From B73-G16 sp964448445 (lineage in GTDB: Bacteria; Desulfobacterota; B13-G15): DNA of 19,967 nt. Below are positions 13,942-19,967 of this stretch, piece after piece (the first letter of the stretch is position 1; every line of letters starts with the position of its first letter). The translations under genes were made by a program, and so were the position numbers. Location: NCBI GenBank assembly GCA_964448445.1, contig CAYVAU010000023.1, positions 1-19,967 of the forward strand, in the 5' to 3' direction. The notes below the pieces were generated by a model that saw only the letters and a program-made list of their open reading frames with translations, was not told the origin of the DNA and did not search any database.

Positions 13942-14607
13942 TCAAAGGCGTTCTCGGGGAATTTCCCTGAAGCGGTATCCCACTCCCCTGACCGTTTCGA
14001 TGAAGGCATTTCCTCCTTTTTCTATCTTCGCCCTCAGGCGTCTGATGTGGACATCCACTGTCCTTTCGCCCCCAAAATAGTCATAGCCCCATATGCGGTT
14101 GAGGAGGGTTTCGCGGCTGAAGACCCTTCCCGGGTTGGAGGCTAGAAGTTTCAAGAGCTCATATTCCTTGAAGGTCAGAAGCACGGGTTCCCCCCCCAAG
14201 GTAACCTTCCGCGTTTTTAGGTCAATTGTAAGATCTCCGGCCCGAAGGATCCCATCCCTTTCCGATGGGAAGATCCTCCGCAAGGCCTTCCTCACCCTGA
14301 GGGCCAGCTCCTTGGGGTGGTAGGGTTCGAGGATGAAGTCATGGGCCTCACTGATGAGGTTATCTAGGGTGAGCAGTAAAGGGGGGAGGATCACGATAAA
14401 GGGCAGGGGAACTCCATCCCCTAGGGCCCTTAAGTCCTCCAGGACCCCCTTTGCGACCTCGGGGTCGTGGGCCTCAAAGACGACCAGATCGGGCTTGCTC
14501 CTAGGGAGGGCATCGAGGAGATCATCTCCGGGGGTGAGGAATTCCCATCGGAAGGAATCGTCCCCTTCGAGATCCCTCTTTCCTCCGATGAAAAGGACCC
14601 TCCACAC
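13942..14607 (-). CDS. OmpR/PhoB-type DNA-binding protein with a degenerate receiver domain
   Basis: The C-terminal half (about 120-215) is a good OmpR-family winged helix: LTFKEYELLKLLASNPGRVF, SRETLLNRIWGY, GGERTVDVHIRRLRAKIE and TVRGVGYRF. The N-terminal 110 residues have receiver-domain spacing but have lost the switch residues. The acidic pair is GG (VLFIGGK), the phosphoacceptor Asp is Glu45 (PDLVVFEAHDP), the conserved Thr/Ser is replaced (ILPP), and the conserved Lys is Glu94 (FILEPYHPKEL). It therefore cannot be phosphorylated in the usual way and may act constitutively or through a protein or ligand contact. No sensor kinase is nearby. The start is GTG 14607 with AAGGG 5 nt upstream. 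It lies 68 nt after glnA and before nrpR, suggesting a nitrogen-related regulator. Confidence 0.88.
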   Translation of the reverse strand: MWRVLFIGGKRDLEGDDSFRWEFLTPGDDLLDALPRSKPDLVVFEAHDPEVAKGVLEDLRALGDGVPLPFIVILPPLLLTLDNLISEAHDFILEPYHPKELALRVRKALRRIFPSERDGILRAGDLTIDLKTRKVTLGGEPVLLTFKEYELLKLLASNPGRVFSRETLLNRIWGYDYFGGERTVDVHIRRLRAKIEKGGNAFIETVRGVGYRFREIPRERL

Positions 14608-14675
14608 GTCACCCTTATGTTAGGGGAGTCCGCCTCAAAGGGAAAGTCCAGGGAGGAACCTCCTTTACGGACTCT

Positions 14676-16010
14676 TTAAAGGATGGGCAGGTATTTCCTT
14701 ATCTCGTATTCGGTCACCTGGGCCCTGTATTCGTCCCATTCGGCCCTCTTGTTGCGGATGAAGCTCCAGAAGACGTGCTCACCGAGGCATTCCAGTACAA
14801 GCTCGCTTTTCTCCATCTCGGCGAGGGCCTCACCCAGGCTTGCAGGCAGGGTCCCTATGCCCATCTCCTTGCGTTCTTCTTCGCTCAAACGATAGACATC
14901 GACCTCCACCGGTGGGGGAAGCTCATAGCCTTCCTGAATACCCTTGAGGCCGGCGGCAAGCATCACGGCGAAGGTCAGATAAGGGTTACATGCCGGATCA
15001 GGGGCCCTGTACTCGGCCCTTGTGGCCTGCTCCTTGCCGGGTTTGTATTCCGGAACCCGGACCAGGGCGGATCGGTTCTTCCTGCCCCAGGAGATATAGG
15101 CCGGTGCCTCATAACCGGGGACAAGGCGTTTGTAGGAGTTCACCCATTGGCAGGTCACAGCGGTTATCTCGGGTGCATGCTTCAGGAGCCCGGCTATGAA
15201 TCCCTTGCCGATCTCGGAGAGGTGGTAGGGATCATCGGGGCTGAAGAAGGCGTTCTTTCCGTCCCTGAAGAGGGATTGGTGGGTGTGCATACCGCTTCCG
15301 TTAATCCCAAAAACGGGCTTGGGCATGAAGGTGGCATAGACGCCGTTCATCATGGCCACCTGCTTGACGACCACCTTGTAGGTCATGACGTTATCGGCCA
15401 TGGTAAGGGCATCCGCATACTTTATGTCAACCTCATGCTGACTCCAGGCGACCTCATGGTGACTGTACTCGACCGAGATGCCCATCTCTTCGAGCATCAA
15501 AACGGTCTGCCTCCTTAAATCGACGGCCATATCCAGGGGGGTCATGTCAAAATACCCGCCCCTGTCCAGGACTTCGGTCCCCTCGGGGGATTTGAAGTAA
15601 AAGTATTCGAGTTCGGGCCCCACATAGTATGCAAATCCCATCTCCGCCGCCCTTTTCAGGTTGCGCTTGAGCACATAGCGGGGATCTCCTTCGAAGGGCC
15701 TTCCATCGGGTCTGTAGATGTCACAGAACATCCTCGCAACCCCGTATTCCTTGGGACGCCAGGGGAGGATGCAGAAGGTGGAGGGATCGGGCATGGCGAT
15801 CATGTCGCTTTCTTCAATGCGCACAAAACCCTCAATGGATGAACCGTCAAACCCCACTCCTTCCCTTAGGGCATCCGGAAGCTCCTCGGCGGTGATGGTA
15901 AAGCTCTTCAGAAACCCCAGGATATCCGTGAACCAGAGCTTTATGAACTTGACCTTGTGTTCCTTCACCTTCTCCAGGACATACTCCATTGCCTCCTTGG
16001 ACAACTCCAT
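14676..16010 (-). CDS. glnA: glutamine synthetase, type I-alpha
   Basis: GlnA makes glutamine from glutamate, ammonia and ATP in a dodecamer. The 444-aa sequence has the class landmarks: FTDILGFLKS, the latch region GFDGSSIEGFVRIEESDM, PDPSTFCILPW, the ATP and metal motifs VGPELEYFYFK and HHEVAWSQHEVDIKYADAL, KPVFGINGSGMHTHQSL, NSYKRLVPGYEAP, NRSALVRVP, RAEYRAPDPACNPYL. It is the short I-alpha form. The Arg in GFVRIEESD corresponds to the feedback-inhibition Arg62 of B. subtilis GlnA, and the NLYDLP-type adenylylation site is absent. Control by effector or repressor is therefore expected instead of adenylylation. The start is ATG 16010 (MELSKEAM) with GGGGAGG 6 nt upstream. The TTG at 16016 is less likely. 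It follows nadE by about 55 nt on the same strand. Confidence 0.97.
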   Translation of the reverse strand: MELSKEAMEYVLEKVKEHKVKFIKLWFTDILGFLKSFTITAEELPDALREGVGFDGSSIEGFVRIEESDMIAMPDPSTFCILPWRPKEYGVARMFCDIYRPDGRPFEGDPRYVLKRNLKRAAEMGFAYYVGPELEYFYFKSPEGTEVLDRGGYFDMTPLDMAVDLRRQTVLMLEEMGISVEYSHHEVAWSQHEVDIKYADALTMADNVMTYKVVVKQVAMMNGVYATFMPKPVFGINGSGMHTHQSLFRDGKNAFFSPDDPYHLSEIGKGFIAGLLKHAPEITAVTCQWVNSYKRLVPGYEAPAYISWGRKNRSALVRVPEYKPGKEQATRAEYRAPDPACNPYLTFAVMLAAGLKGIQEGYELPPPVEVDVYRLSEEERKEMGIGTLPASLGEALAEMEKSELVLECLGEHVFWSFIRNKRAEWDEYRAQVTEYEIRKYLPIL

Positions 16011-16050
16011 CTTCAACCTCCCCGTCTTTTCAGGGAAAGGGAAGCAGATT

Positions 16051-16072
16051 TTTGTTACAGAAAGATTACAAA
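16051..16072 (-). promoter_or_regulatory. 11-bp-spaced direct repeat upstream of glnA
   Basis: On the minus strand TTTGTAA and TCTGTAA occur one helical turn (11 bp) apart, about 45-60 nt before the glnA start and overlapping the nadE stop. Tandem half-sites at 11-bp spacing are the usual binding arrangement for OmpR/PhoB-type regulators, one of which is encoded next door. The flanks also make TTTGT...ACAAA. A repeat this short could be chance. Confidence 0.25.
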
Positions 16073-17820
16073 CCGCCCCGCTTTCCGTTCCTGTAGGAAT
16101 TGGTGATGGGCAGGCGCCAGTCCTTGCCGAAGGCCCTGTGCGTTATCTTTATCCCCGGGGGGGCCTGGCGGCGTTTGTATTCGTTGCGATCTACCATCCC
16201 TATAACCCGCCTGACCGTCTCCTCATCGTATCCCAGCGAGATCAGCTCATCAAAGGATGCGTCCTCCTCTATGTACTTTTGGAGGATCGGGTCCAGGACC
16301 TCATAAGGGGGGAGGGTGTCTGTGTCCTTCTGATCGGGCTTGAGCTCTGCAGAGGGGGGCTTCTCCAGGATGCTGCGGGGGATGAGGTCAAAGCCCGCCC
16401 TCTGATTCCTCCAGCGGGCAAGTTCGTAAACGAGGGTCTTGGGGACGTCTTTGATCACCGCAAAGCCCCCGGCCATGTCCCCGTAGAGGGTGGCATACCC
16501 ACAGGCCATCTCGCTTTTGTTCCCCGTGGTGAGGACCAGCCACCCGAATTTGTTGGACAGGGCCATGAGGATATTTCCCCGTATCCTGGCTTGGATGTTT
16601 TCCTCGGCGACCCCTGGTTCGGTCCCCTCAAAATGGGGGGCGAGCATATCAAGATAGGCCTTAAAGGCCGGCTCAATGGATATGACCCTGTATTCTATGC
16701 CCAGGTTGCGGGCAAGGGCCTCGGCATCAGCAATGCTCCGCTGAGAAGTATAACGGGAAGGCATGAGGACCCCCACCACGTTCTCCTTCCCAAGGGCATC
16801 AACTGCTATGGTGGCAACAAGGCTCGAATCTATCCCCCCTGAAAGCCCAATTAATACCCTCTGGAAGCCGTTTTTCCTCACATAATCCCTTGTTCCGGTA
16901 ACAAGGGCCATGTAAACCTCCTCAACCAGAGGAGGGGGCTCGTGACATACGGGAGGTAACATCGGCCTGAGGAAGCCGAAAGTATCACTCACCACCACAA
17001 GGGGAGGATTCCCCCATGAAGCAAGCCTCCTGAACCTCTCTTTGCGCAGCCTGGGATCATGGAGCCTGGTGCTTGAAACCTCCTCCATCAACAAATCCAC
17101 AACGAGCAATTCCTCCTCGAAGGCCCTGGCCCTTGCAAGGAGCTCCCCTTCCTGATCGAAGACGGCGCTGTAGCCGTCAAAAACCAGCTCATCCTGCCCC
17201 CCTACCATGTTCACATAGGCAATGGGGGTTACCCCGTCTGAGGCCCTTACCGACAGCATCCTCTCCATAAAATCCCTTTTGCCAGAATAATATGGTGAAG
17301 CACTGATGTTTACTATAAGCTCTGCCCCTCCTAGGATCTGCACAATTGCTGGCCCTACCGGGTACCAAAGGTCTTCGCAGATGGTGACACCTACCTTAAT
17401 CCCCTTTATGAGGAATATTTGACAGCGTTCTCCAGCTTTAAAATAACGCTCCTCATCAAAGACTCCGTAATTGGGGAGGTACACTTTGTGATGTATCCCC
17501 TTGATCTCACCCTGATAAATTACGGCTGCGGCATTGTAAAGATCCTCCTTTTGGTCGACAAACCCCACAACCACTGTTATGTCTTTCCCTTTGGTGAATT
17601 TCGCGAATTCCCCAAGGGCCAGGAGATTGTCGCGTATGAAGGCCGGCTTAAGCAGCAGATCCTCAGGAGGATAACCCGTTATGGCCAGCTCCGGAAAGCA
17701 CAGAAGATCCACCCCTTGCTGCTCCGCTTCCAAGAGATAGTTTTTGAGCTTTTCCACATTTCCCTCGAGATCCCCCACTGTGGGATTGATCTGGGCGAGA
17801 CCGATCCTCAGCTGCTTCAT
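16066..17820 (-). CDS. nadE: glutamine-dependent NAD+ synthetase
   Basis: NadE amidates nicotinic acid adenine dinucleotide to NAD+, the last step of NAD synthesis. The 584-aa two-domain protein has an N-terminal nitrilase-fold glutaminase with the Glu44-Lys112-Cys148 triad (CFPELAITGYPPEDLL, HHKVYLPNYGVFDEERYF, VTICEDLW). The C-terminal synthetase has the ATP loop LIGLSGGIDSSLVATIAVDA (SGG at about 327), MPSRYTSQRSIADAEALA, ALSNKFGWLVLTTGNKSEMA and YGDMAGGFAVIKDVPK. Ammonia from glutamine is passed between the domains. The start is ATG 17820. Being immediately upstream of glnA and on the same strand links a glutamine consumer with its producer. Confidence 0.97.
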   Translation of the reverse strand: MKQLRIGLAQINPTVGDLEGNVEKLKNYLLEAEQQGVDLLCFPELAITGYPPEDLLLKPAFIRDNLLALGEFAKFTKGKDITVVVGFVDQKEDLYNAAAVIYQGEIKGIHHKVYLPNYGVFDEERYFKAGERCQIFLIKGIKVGVTICEDLWYPVGPAIVQILGGAELIVNISASPYYSGKRDFMERMLSVRASDGVTPIAYVNMVGGQDELVFDGYSAVFDQEGELLARARAFEEELLVVDLLMEEVSSTRLHDPRLRKERFRRLASWGNPPLVVVSDTFGFLRPMLPPVCHEPPPLVEEVYMALVTGTRDYVRKNGFQRVLIGLSGGIDSSLVATIAVDALGKENVVGVLMPSRYTSQRSIADAEALARNLGIEYRVISIEPAFKAYLDMLAPHFEGTEPGVAEENIQARIRGNILMALSNKFGWLVLTTGNKSEMACGYATLYGDMAGGFAVIKDVPKTLVYELARWRNQRAGFDLIPRSILEKPPSAELKPDQKDTDTLPPYEVLDPILQKYIEEDASFDELISLGYDEETVRRVIGMVDRNEYKRRQAPPGIKITHRAFGKDWRLPITNSYRNGKRGGL

Positions 17821-17834
17821 CCTTAAACCCCATT

Positions 17835-18205
17835 TTAAGCATACCTTCCTTTGGCAGTCTTGTCCATCTCGGAGGATTTTGGTTGTTCCAAGCGCATGGG
17901 TTTGGCATCCCCGAGGAGGGAAACCCTCTTGGTCGGAATGGGCTCCTCAAGGGCGATCTCAAAATGGACCCTCAGATACTCCTCCGTCTGATGCCTGCCA
18001 GTAATCCTTCGGATGAGGATAAATCCCATAGCCGGCAAAACCGCTGCCGAGACCGTTACCCCGCTCAAGCATGTTGCAGATGGAACAACGGATGACCTCC
18101 CCCGAAAAGGGCTCACCCCTTCGATTCATAACCCCCGTGATCCCACAGCCCGAAGGGACCTCAACCCCCGATCCACAACCCCAAAAGCCATAAGACTCCC
18201 CTTTG
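17835..18205 (-). pseudogene. broken class II glutamine amidotransferase (glutamate synthase GATase-like)
   Basis: Two minus-strand frames together spell one family. Frame b reads VPSGCGITGVMNRRGEPFSG and then MLERGNGLGSGFAGYGIYP, with the SGC Cys in the place of the Ntn-amidotransferase nucleophile. It stops at TGA 17959-17961. Frame a (to 17835) continues with TEEYLRVHFEIALEEPIPTK. Intact relatives, as I recall them, run SGCAIxGIMN...RGNGLGGGFAAYGIYP, about 15 residues, then xEEFLKKHFEIxxEEEIPTRK. Here the middle stretch is missing and the frame shifts. No start codon lies between an upstream in-frame TGA and the Cys. The C-terminal end is also unlike the family. The gene is therefore dead, barring sequencing error. 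Such single-domain amidotransferases usually sit beside glnA and archaeal-type glutamate synthase genes. This matches nadE-glnA just downstream. Confidence 0.72.
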
Positions 18206-18288
18206 GGCTTCCGGTGTCAATCCCGGATCTTCACAGCCTTGGGGGTGATGGGGTACCCTTTTGGGGAGATTGTTTGAGGAGGTGTGTG

Positions 18289-18489
18289 GTGGAGGAGCGC
18301 GAAAGGCTCAGGGTGATGATAGAGCATTGGATAAGGCACAACGAGAGTCATTTTGAGGAATACAGGCGTTGGGCGGAGGTGGCCAGGGCGTTGGGTCTTG
18401 GGGATGTGGAGAGCAGGATTCTGGAGGCCGTGGATCGCATCAAAGAAGCGAACGGGTTTTTCGAAGAGGCGCTGAAGCAGCTAACTTAG
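18289..18489 (+). CDS. small helical protein of unknown function
   Basis: A 66-aa charged, all-helical protein: MIEHWIRHNESHFEEYRRWA, then LGLGDVESRILEAVDRIKEA, then NGFFEEALKQL. No membrane segment or signal peptide is seen. It resembles short helical proteins with an LxHWIxHNxxHxxEYxxWA pattern that I associate with DUF8180-like proteins, sometimes found near CooT/metal genes; this match is from memory only. The start is GTG 18289 with GAGGAGG 6 nt upstream; GTG 18286 is an alternative. The longer upstream open frame overlaps the amidotransferase pseudogene on the other strand and looks non-coding. The three histidines (HW..HN..H) could bind metal, which is speculation. Confidence 0.65.
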   Translation: MEERERLRVMIEHWIRHNESHFEEYRRWAEVARALGLGDVESRILEAVDRIKEANGFFEEALKQLT

Positions 18490-18497
18490 GTTTCTGG

Positions 18498-18544
18498 TTG
18501 CACGAAGGAAAAACTTGGTGATATAAGGTTCGACAATTCTCGAA
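18498..18544 (+). promoter_or_regulatory. candidate promoter and inverted repeat upstream of acyl-CoA dehydrogenase
   Basis: An extended -10 element TGATATAAG (TATAAG at 18522-18527) is preceded by a weak TTGCAC (18498-18503) with an 18-nt spacer. Just downstream, where transcription would begin, lies TTCGA-N6-TCGAA (18529-18544), a possible operator. All of it lies between the small gene and the acyl-CoA dehydrogenase start. Confidence 0.42.
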
Positions 18545-18564
18545 GGTGTTTTTGGGAGGAGGTC

Positions 18565-19764
18565 ATGGACCAGAGGGAACTAATTGAGGAGAGGAATAGG
18601 CTTCTGAGGGAGTCTGTAAGGCAGATAGCGCGCAGTAAAGTGGCCAAGCGTGCGGCCGAGATCGACCGCGCTGATGTCTTTCCCTCGGATATGCGCGAGC
18701 TCTTCTTTCAGCAGGGCTACCTCAGTCTGCTCTTTCCGGAGGAGTATGGAGGGTTTGACGGCAGCATAAGTTCCCTCTGCATTGTGGCCGAGGAGATCGC
18801 CTATTCGTCTGCCTCCAGCGCCCTGATGCTGGTCGCCCACTGGGTGGCTTTTATGCCCCTGATGATCGCCGGGACCCAGGAACAGAGGGATTACTTTTAT
18901 AAGCGCGTCTCAAGGGACGGGGCCCTGGGGGCCTTTTGTCTGACCGAGCCGGAAGCGGGTTCGGATGCCTCTGCTCTTAAGACCACTGCGGTGAGGAAAG
19001 GGGATTACTATGTCGTCAACGGCAGAAAGACCTTCGTGACCAACGGAGGACCCGCTGATATCTATACCGTCTTTGTGACCACGGACCCTTCCCTTGGTAG
19101 GAAGGGGGTTTCGGTGATCATGATCGAGAAGGGGATCGAGGGGATGTACATCGGGAAACGCGAAGAGAAGCTCGGCATGAGGGGATCGGACACTACCGAT
19201 CTGATCCTGGAGGATGCCATAGTTCCCGCCGAAAACCTCATAGGCGGCGAGGGGAAGGGCTGGGAAATAGCCATGATGACCCTGAATTTGTCCCGCCCCT
19301 CGGTGGGGGCCCTGGCCCTGGGGATAGCACAGGGGGCCCTGGATTATGCCCTCGAGTACTCCACCCAGCGGGTGCAGTTCGGCCAGAAGCTTGCCGATTT
19401 TCAAGGGGTGCAGTTCATGCTCGCCGATATGGCCATGAAGATTGAGGCTGCAAGGGCCTTGGTTTACAAGGCCGCTTCGCTGCTTGACGAAAAGGTCTAC
19501 GAAAGGGATAAGATGTCGGCCCTCGGGGTGGACACCCTCTCGGCCATGGCCAAGTGCTTTGCCTCCGATGTGGCCATGGAAGTGACCGTCAATGCCGTGC
19601 AATTGCTCGGCGGATACGGATATCTGAGGGATTATCCCGTGGAGCGGATGATGAGGGATGCCAAGGTGACCCAGATCTTTGAGGGTACCAATCAGATCCA
19701 GCGCATAATAATTGCCAGAAACCTCCTCAAGCCGTTCTGGAAAAAGAACTTAAAGAAAGACTGA
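18565..19764 (+). CDS. acyl-CoA dehydrogenase (short/medium-chain type, FAD)
   Basis: This 399-aa flavoenzyme should oxidise an acyl-CoA to the 2-enoyl-CoA, passing electrons to ETF. Features are the N-terminal helical domain, FAD-binding AFCLTEPEAGSDASALKTTA, TFVTNGGPADIYTVF in the beta domain, and the C-terminal signatures RVQFGQKLADFQGVQFMLAD, QLLGGYGYLRDYPVERMMRD and AKVTQIFEGTNQIQR. Glu373 in FEGTNQ is the catalytic base at the position used by short- and medium-chain enzymes. Length and frame are normal. ATG 18565 is preceded by GGGAGGAGG. The chain length or ring substrate cannot be told from sequence. The hydratase and activase on the other strand hint at aromatic, cyclic or branched acids, but they are 8 kb away. 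The downstream ComEC-like start is 4 nt away. Confidence 0.95.
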   Translation: MDQRELIEERNRLLRESVRQIARSKVAKRAAEIDRADVFPSDMRELFFQQGYLSLLFPEEYGGFDGSISSLCIVAEEIAYSSASSALMLVAHWVAFMPLMIAGTQEQRDYFYKRVSRDGALGAFCLTEPEAGSDASALKTTAVRKGDYYVVNGRKTFVTNGGPADIYTVFVTTDPSLGRKGVSVIMIEKGIEGMYIGKREEKLGMRGSDTTDLILEDAIVPAENLIGGEGKGWEIAMMTLNLSRPSVGALALGIAQGALDYALEYSTQRVQFGQKLADFQGVQFMLADMAMKIEAARALVYKAASLLDEKVYERDKMSALGVDTLSAMAKCFASDVAMEVTVNAVQLLGGYGYLRDYPVERMMRDAKVTQIFEGTNQIQRIIIARNLLKPFWKKNLKKD

Positions 19765-19768
19765 ACCC

Positions 19769-19967
19769 GTGCCCCTGCGCGCGGTCTTCTATCGCGCCCC
19801 CCTGCTCGCCCCCTGCTGTGCTCTCATCGGGGGGCTTCTGGCGGGCAGGGGCGATGTCCTCCCTTCCCTCCTTTTCTCCTCCGTTTCCTGTCTCGGCTGT
19901 ATTGTGGGCCACAGGAAAAAGGTGGTGGCCTACGTCCTCCTGGTTGCTTTCGCCTTCGTGCTGGGAT
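19769..19967 (+). CDS. N-terminus of a ComEC/Rec2-like membrane protein (runs off the window)
   Basis: From GTG 19769 the frame stays open to the window end (66 codons) and reads MPLRAVFYRAPLLAPCCALI, GGLLAGRG, then two hydrophobic stretches (LPSLLFSSVSCLGCIVG and VVAYVLLVAFAFVLG). A short basic start followed by RxPLLxxxxALIxGxLLG and paired helices is how ComEC/Rec2 DNA-uptake channel proteins commonly begin. The competence, OB and lactamase-like domains that would settle it lie outside. It is only 4 nt after the dehydrogenase stop and has no strong Shine-Dalgarno. Another polytopic protein is possible. Confidence 0.5.
   Translation, partial: MPLRAVFYRAPLLAPCCALIGGLLAGRGDVLPSLLFSSVSCLGCIVGHRKKVVAYVLLVAFAFVLG

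Noticed and set aside
18034..18050. CGGCA-N7-TGCCG palindrome similar to the nrpR leader repeat
   Set aside because: It lies in the amidotransferase coding remnant, has shorter arms and different spacing; probably GC-rich chance.
17835..18116. 93-aa minus-strand open frame upstream of nadE taken as an intact small gene
   Set aside because: Only its second half resembles a protein family; the matching first half is in another frame. It is better explained as part of the frameshifted amidotransferase.
18013..18288. Long plus-strand N-terminal extension of the small helical protein (158 aa in total)
   Set aside because: The extension is Pro/Arg-rich, lies antisense to the amidotransferase remnant and lacks family character. 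A strong ribosome binding site precedes GTG 18289.

Overview
The window looks like chromosome of an anaerobic, probably thermophilic bacterium, most likely from the Desulfobacterota/Thermodesulfobacteriota neighbourhood. This is inferred from gene content, not from a marker-gene match. The clues are a single-domain NrpR-type nitrogen regulator (best known from methanogens), GSI-alpha glutamine synthetase, an ATP-dependent dehydratase/benzoyl-CoA-reductase-type activase beside a cyclohexadienoyl-CoA-hydratase-like crotonase, Arg codons dominated by AGG, and dense packing with many 4-nt ATGA/GTGA overlaps.

Layout. 1-2031 is a decayed region. It holds fragments of at least three transposase families (IS1634/IS4-like, IS3/IS481-like, and an integrase-core element probably of IS30 type), the broken C-terminal end of a DUF401-type permease, and one intact gene, a solitary cas6 with no CRISPR array or other cas genes. 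2032-5877 is a minus-strand block read DUF218 envelope protein > GGDEF diguanylate cyclase > PAS-PAS-HD-GYP phosphodiesterase > smpB > ssrA (tmRNA). The tmRNA has what looks like its own promoter inside the smpB 3' end. 5914-7918 is a plus-strand trio: a TPM-domain (YgcG-like) membrane protein, a divergent nucleotidyltransferase-fold protein, and LemA.

7915-17820 is a long minus-strand run read nadE > glnA > OmpR-type regulator with a dead receiver > nrpR > recG > dienoyl/enoyl-CoA hydratase > dehydratase activase > ftsY. Just upstream of nadE lie the frameshifted remains of a class II glutamine amidotransferase like the one attached to glutamate synthase, so this was probably once a fuller glutamine/glutamate locus. 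18289-19967 is on the plus strand: a small helical protein, an acyl-CoA dehydrogenase with its own candidate promoter, and the start of a membrane protein resembling ComEC/Rec2.

Themes. (i) Nitrogen assimilation: GlnA and glutamine-dependent NadE sit with two unusual regulators. (ii) c-di-GMP turnover: a synthase and a phosphodiesterase gene overlap by 4 nt. (iii) Acyl-CoA chemistry: hydratase, activase and dehydrogenase suggest degradation of aromatic or branched acids, although the activase's partner enzyme is not in the window. (iv) Housekeeping: trans-translation, RecG and FtsY. No single new defence or mobile system stands out. The most unusual items are the pseudo-receiver/NrpR/GlnA neighbourhood, the TPM-nucleotidyltransferase-LemA trio, the Cys-containing tmRNA tag and the orphan cas6 among transposon debris.
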